In this document: one piece after another, positions 7,095 through 7,517 of the stretch | Layout of the letters: each line of letters opens with the position of its first letter | How positions within the stretch are numbered: position 1 is the first letter of the stretch | Origin: Xanthobacteraceae bacterium | Lineage (GTDB): Bacteria; Pseudomonadota; Alphaproteobacteria; Rhizobiales; Xanthobacteraceae | Direction of reading: 5' to 3' | DNA: 7,517 nt | Assembly (NCBI GenBank): GCA_030039655.1 | Contig: JASHVC010000394.1 | Location: forward strand, 1-7,517 | The notes under the pieces: model-generated | The model's input: the letters and a program-made list of their open reading frames with translations, nothing else | Told to the model about the DNA's origin: nothing | The model's database searches: none | Program-made: the position numbers and the translations under genes

Positions 7095-7517
7095 GGCAGG
7101 CCGTATGGCTTCGACGAAAAGGACAAGGCCGTCGCGGCTGACGACCTTAATGCGCGTGCCGGCCGCAAGTGGCGCGTTGGCGCGGGCGGTCCAAAGCTCG
7201 CCTTGGACGCGCACGCGCCCCTCGCCCTGCTCCCAAGCAACCGCTTCGCCTTCGGCGCCGATCAGCGCCTCGCCGCCGGTCACCACCGGCCGGTTGCGCG
7301 AGCGCAGCAGCGCCGCCAGCACCAGCAGGATAAGCGCCGCGCTGGCGATAGCAGCCCCGATCACAACCGCGGGGGAGAGCGAAAAGCCGGGCACGCGCTC
7401 GGGAAACATCATCAAGGCGCCGATGACGAAAGCCACAATGCCGCCCACGCCGAGCGCCCCAAAACTTCCGATATGGACCTCGGCAATCATGAGGGCGATT
7501 CCGATCAGCACCAGGGC
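7092..7517 (-). CDS. NfeD family membrane protein, C-terminal part (5' end outside window)
   Basis: Partner protein of the slipin encoded next to it. The frame is open through the right edge of the window (the codons before the GTG at 7511 read Ala-Leu), so 141 C-terminal residues are seen and the start lies outside. Three hydrophobic segments are visible: about 1-19 ([17 protein letters not shown] is the classic NfeD signature), 21-38, and 50-71. The tail (about 80-139) forms the soluble OB-fold NfeD domain, with [18 protein letters not shown] (88-105) and GELWTARAN (106-114). In long-form NfeD proteins a ClpP-like serine protease domain precedes the membrane part and can cleave the partner stomatin; whether it exists here is outside the window. 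The stop is TAG at 7094. Confidence 0.93.
   Translation of the reverse strand, partial: ALVLIGIALMIAEVHIGSFGALGVGGIVAFVIGALMMFPERVPGFSLSPAVVIGAAIASAALILLVLAALLRSRNRPVVTGGEALIGAEGEAVAWEQGEGRVRVQGELWTARANAPLAAGTRIKVVSRDGLVLFVEAIRPA

Noticed and set aside
1..7517. Mobile element, CRISPR array, tRNA or toxin-antitoxin genes
   Set aside because: I saw no transposase, regular direct repeats, tRNA-like fold or small paired genes, and base composition looks even across the coding parts.

Overview
The window looks like ordinary chromosomal DNA of a GC-rich alphaproteobacterium, most likely of the order Hyphomicrobiales (Rhizobiales). This placement is inference from the strong G/C third-position bias, the leuS-holA pairing, the style of the HolA and LeuS proteins, and the type of two-domain ABC permease. 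No species can be named. I see no tRNA, rRNA, CRISPR array, insertion sequence or phage gene.

Layout: the left third is a plus-strand pair, the C-terminal half of leuS (cut by the window edge) and a complete holA, separated by only 4 bases. A 21-base gap then separates holA from a convergent block in which every remaining gene lies on the minus strand. Read in the direction of transcription (right to left), that block holds the 3' part of an nfeD gene (cut by the right edge), a slipin/stomatin-like SPFH gene 10 bases further on, and a 185-base non-coding gap with two short inverted repeats. It continues with a two-gene ABC importer operon (a duplicated-permease fusion protein, then an ATPase with a C-terminal AAA-associated domain, 9 bases apart). 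After a 103-base gap it ends with a small membrane-anchored periplasmic protein of the heavy-metal-sensor (Metal_resist/CnrX-like) type.

How the genes work together: LeuS charges tRNA-Leu and HolA is the delta subunit of the replicative clamp loader; they are housekeeping genes that share an operon, not a pathway. NfeD and slipin are a classic membrane partner pair. The ABC permease and ATPase form a NitT/TauT-like importer packed into two polypeptides, with no substrate-binding protein in the window, so its substrate cannot be read here. The small putative metal sensor may be co-transcribed with the transporter, but no sigma factor or anti-sigma partner is present.

Five points merit a second look: the apparent absence of lptE between leuS and holA, the transporter without a binding protein, the degenerate EAA loops of the fused permease, the HMTH cluster in the small sensor, and the inverted repeats upstream of the transporter. 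I found no convincing evidence of a wholly new system. In three genes the longest open frame overstates the N-terminus, and I chose the internal starts given below.
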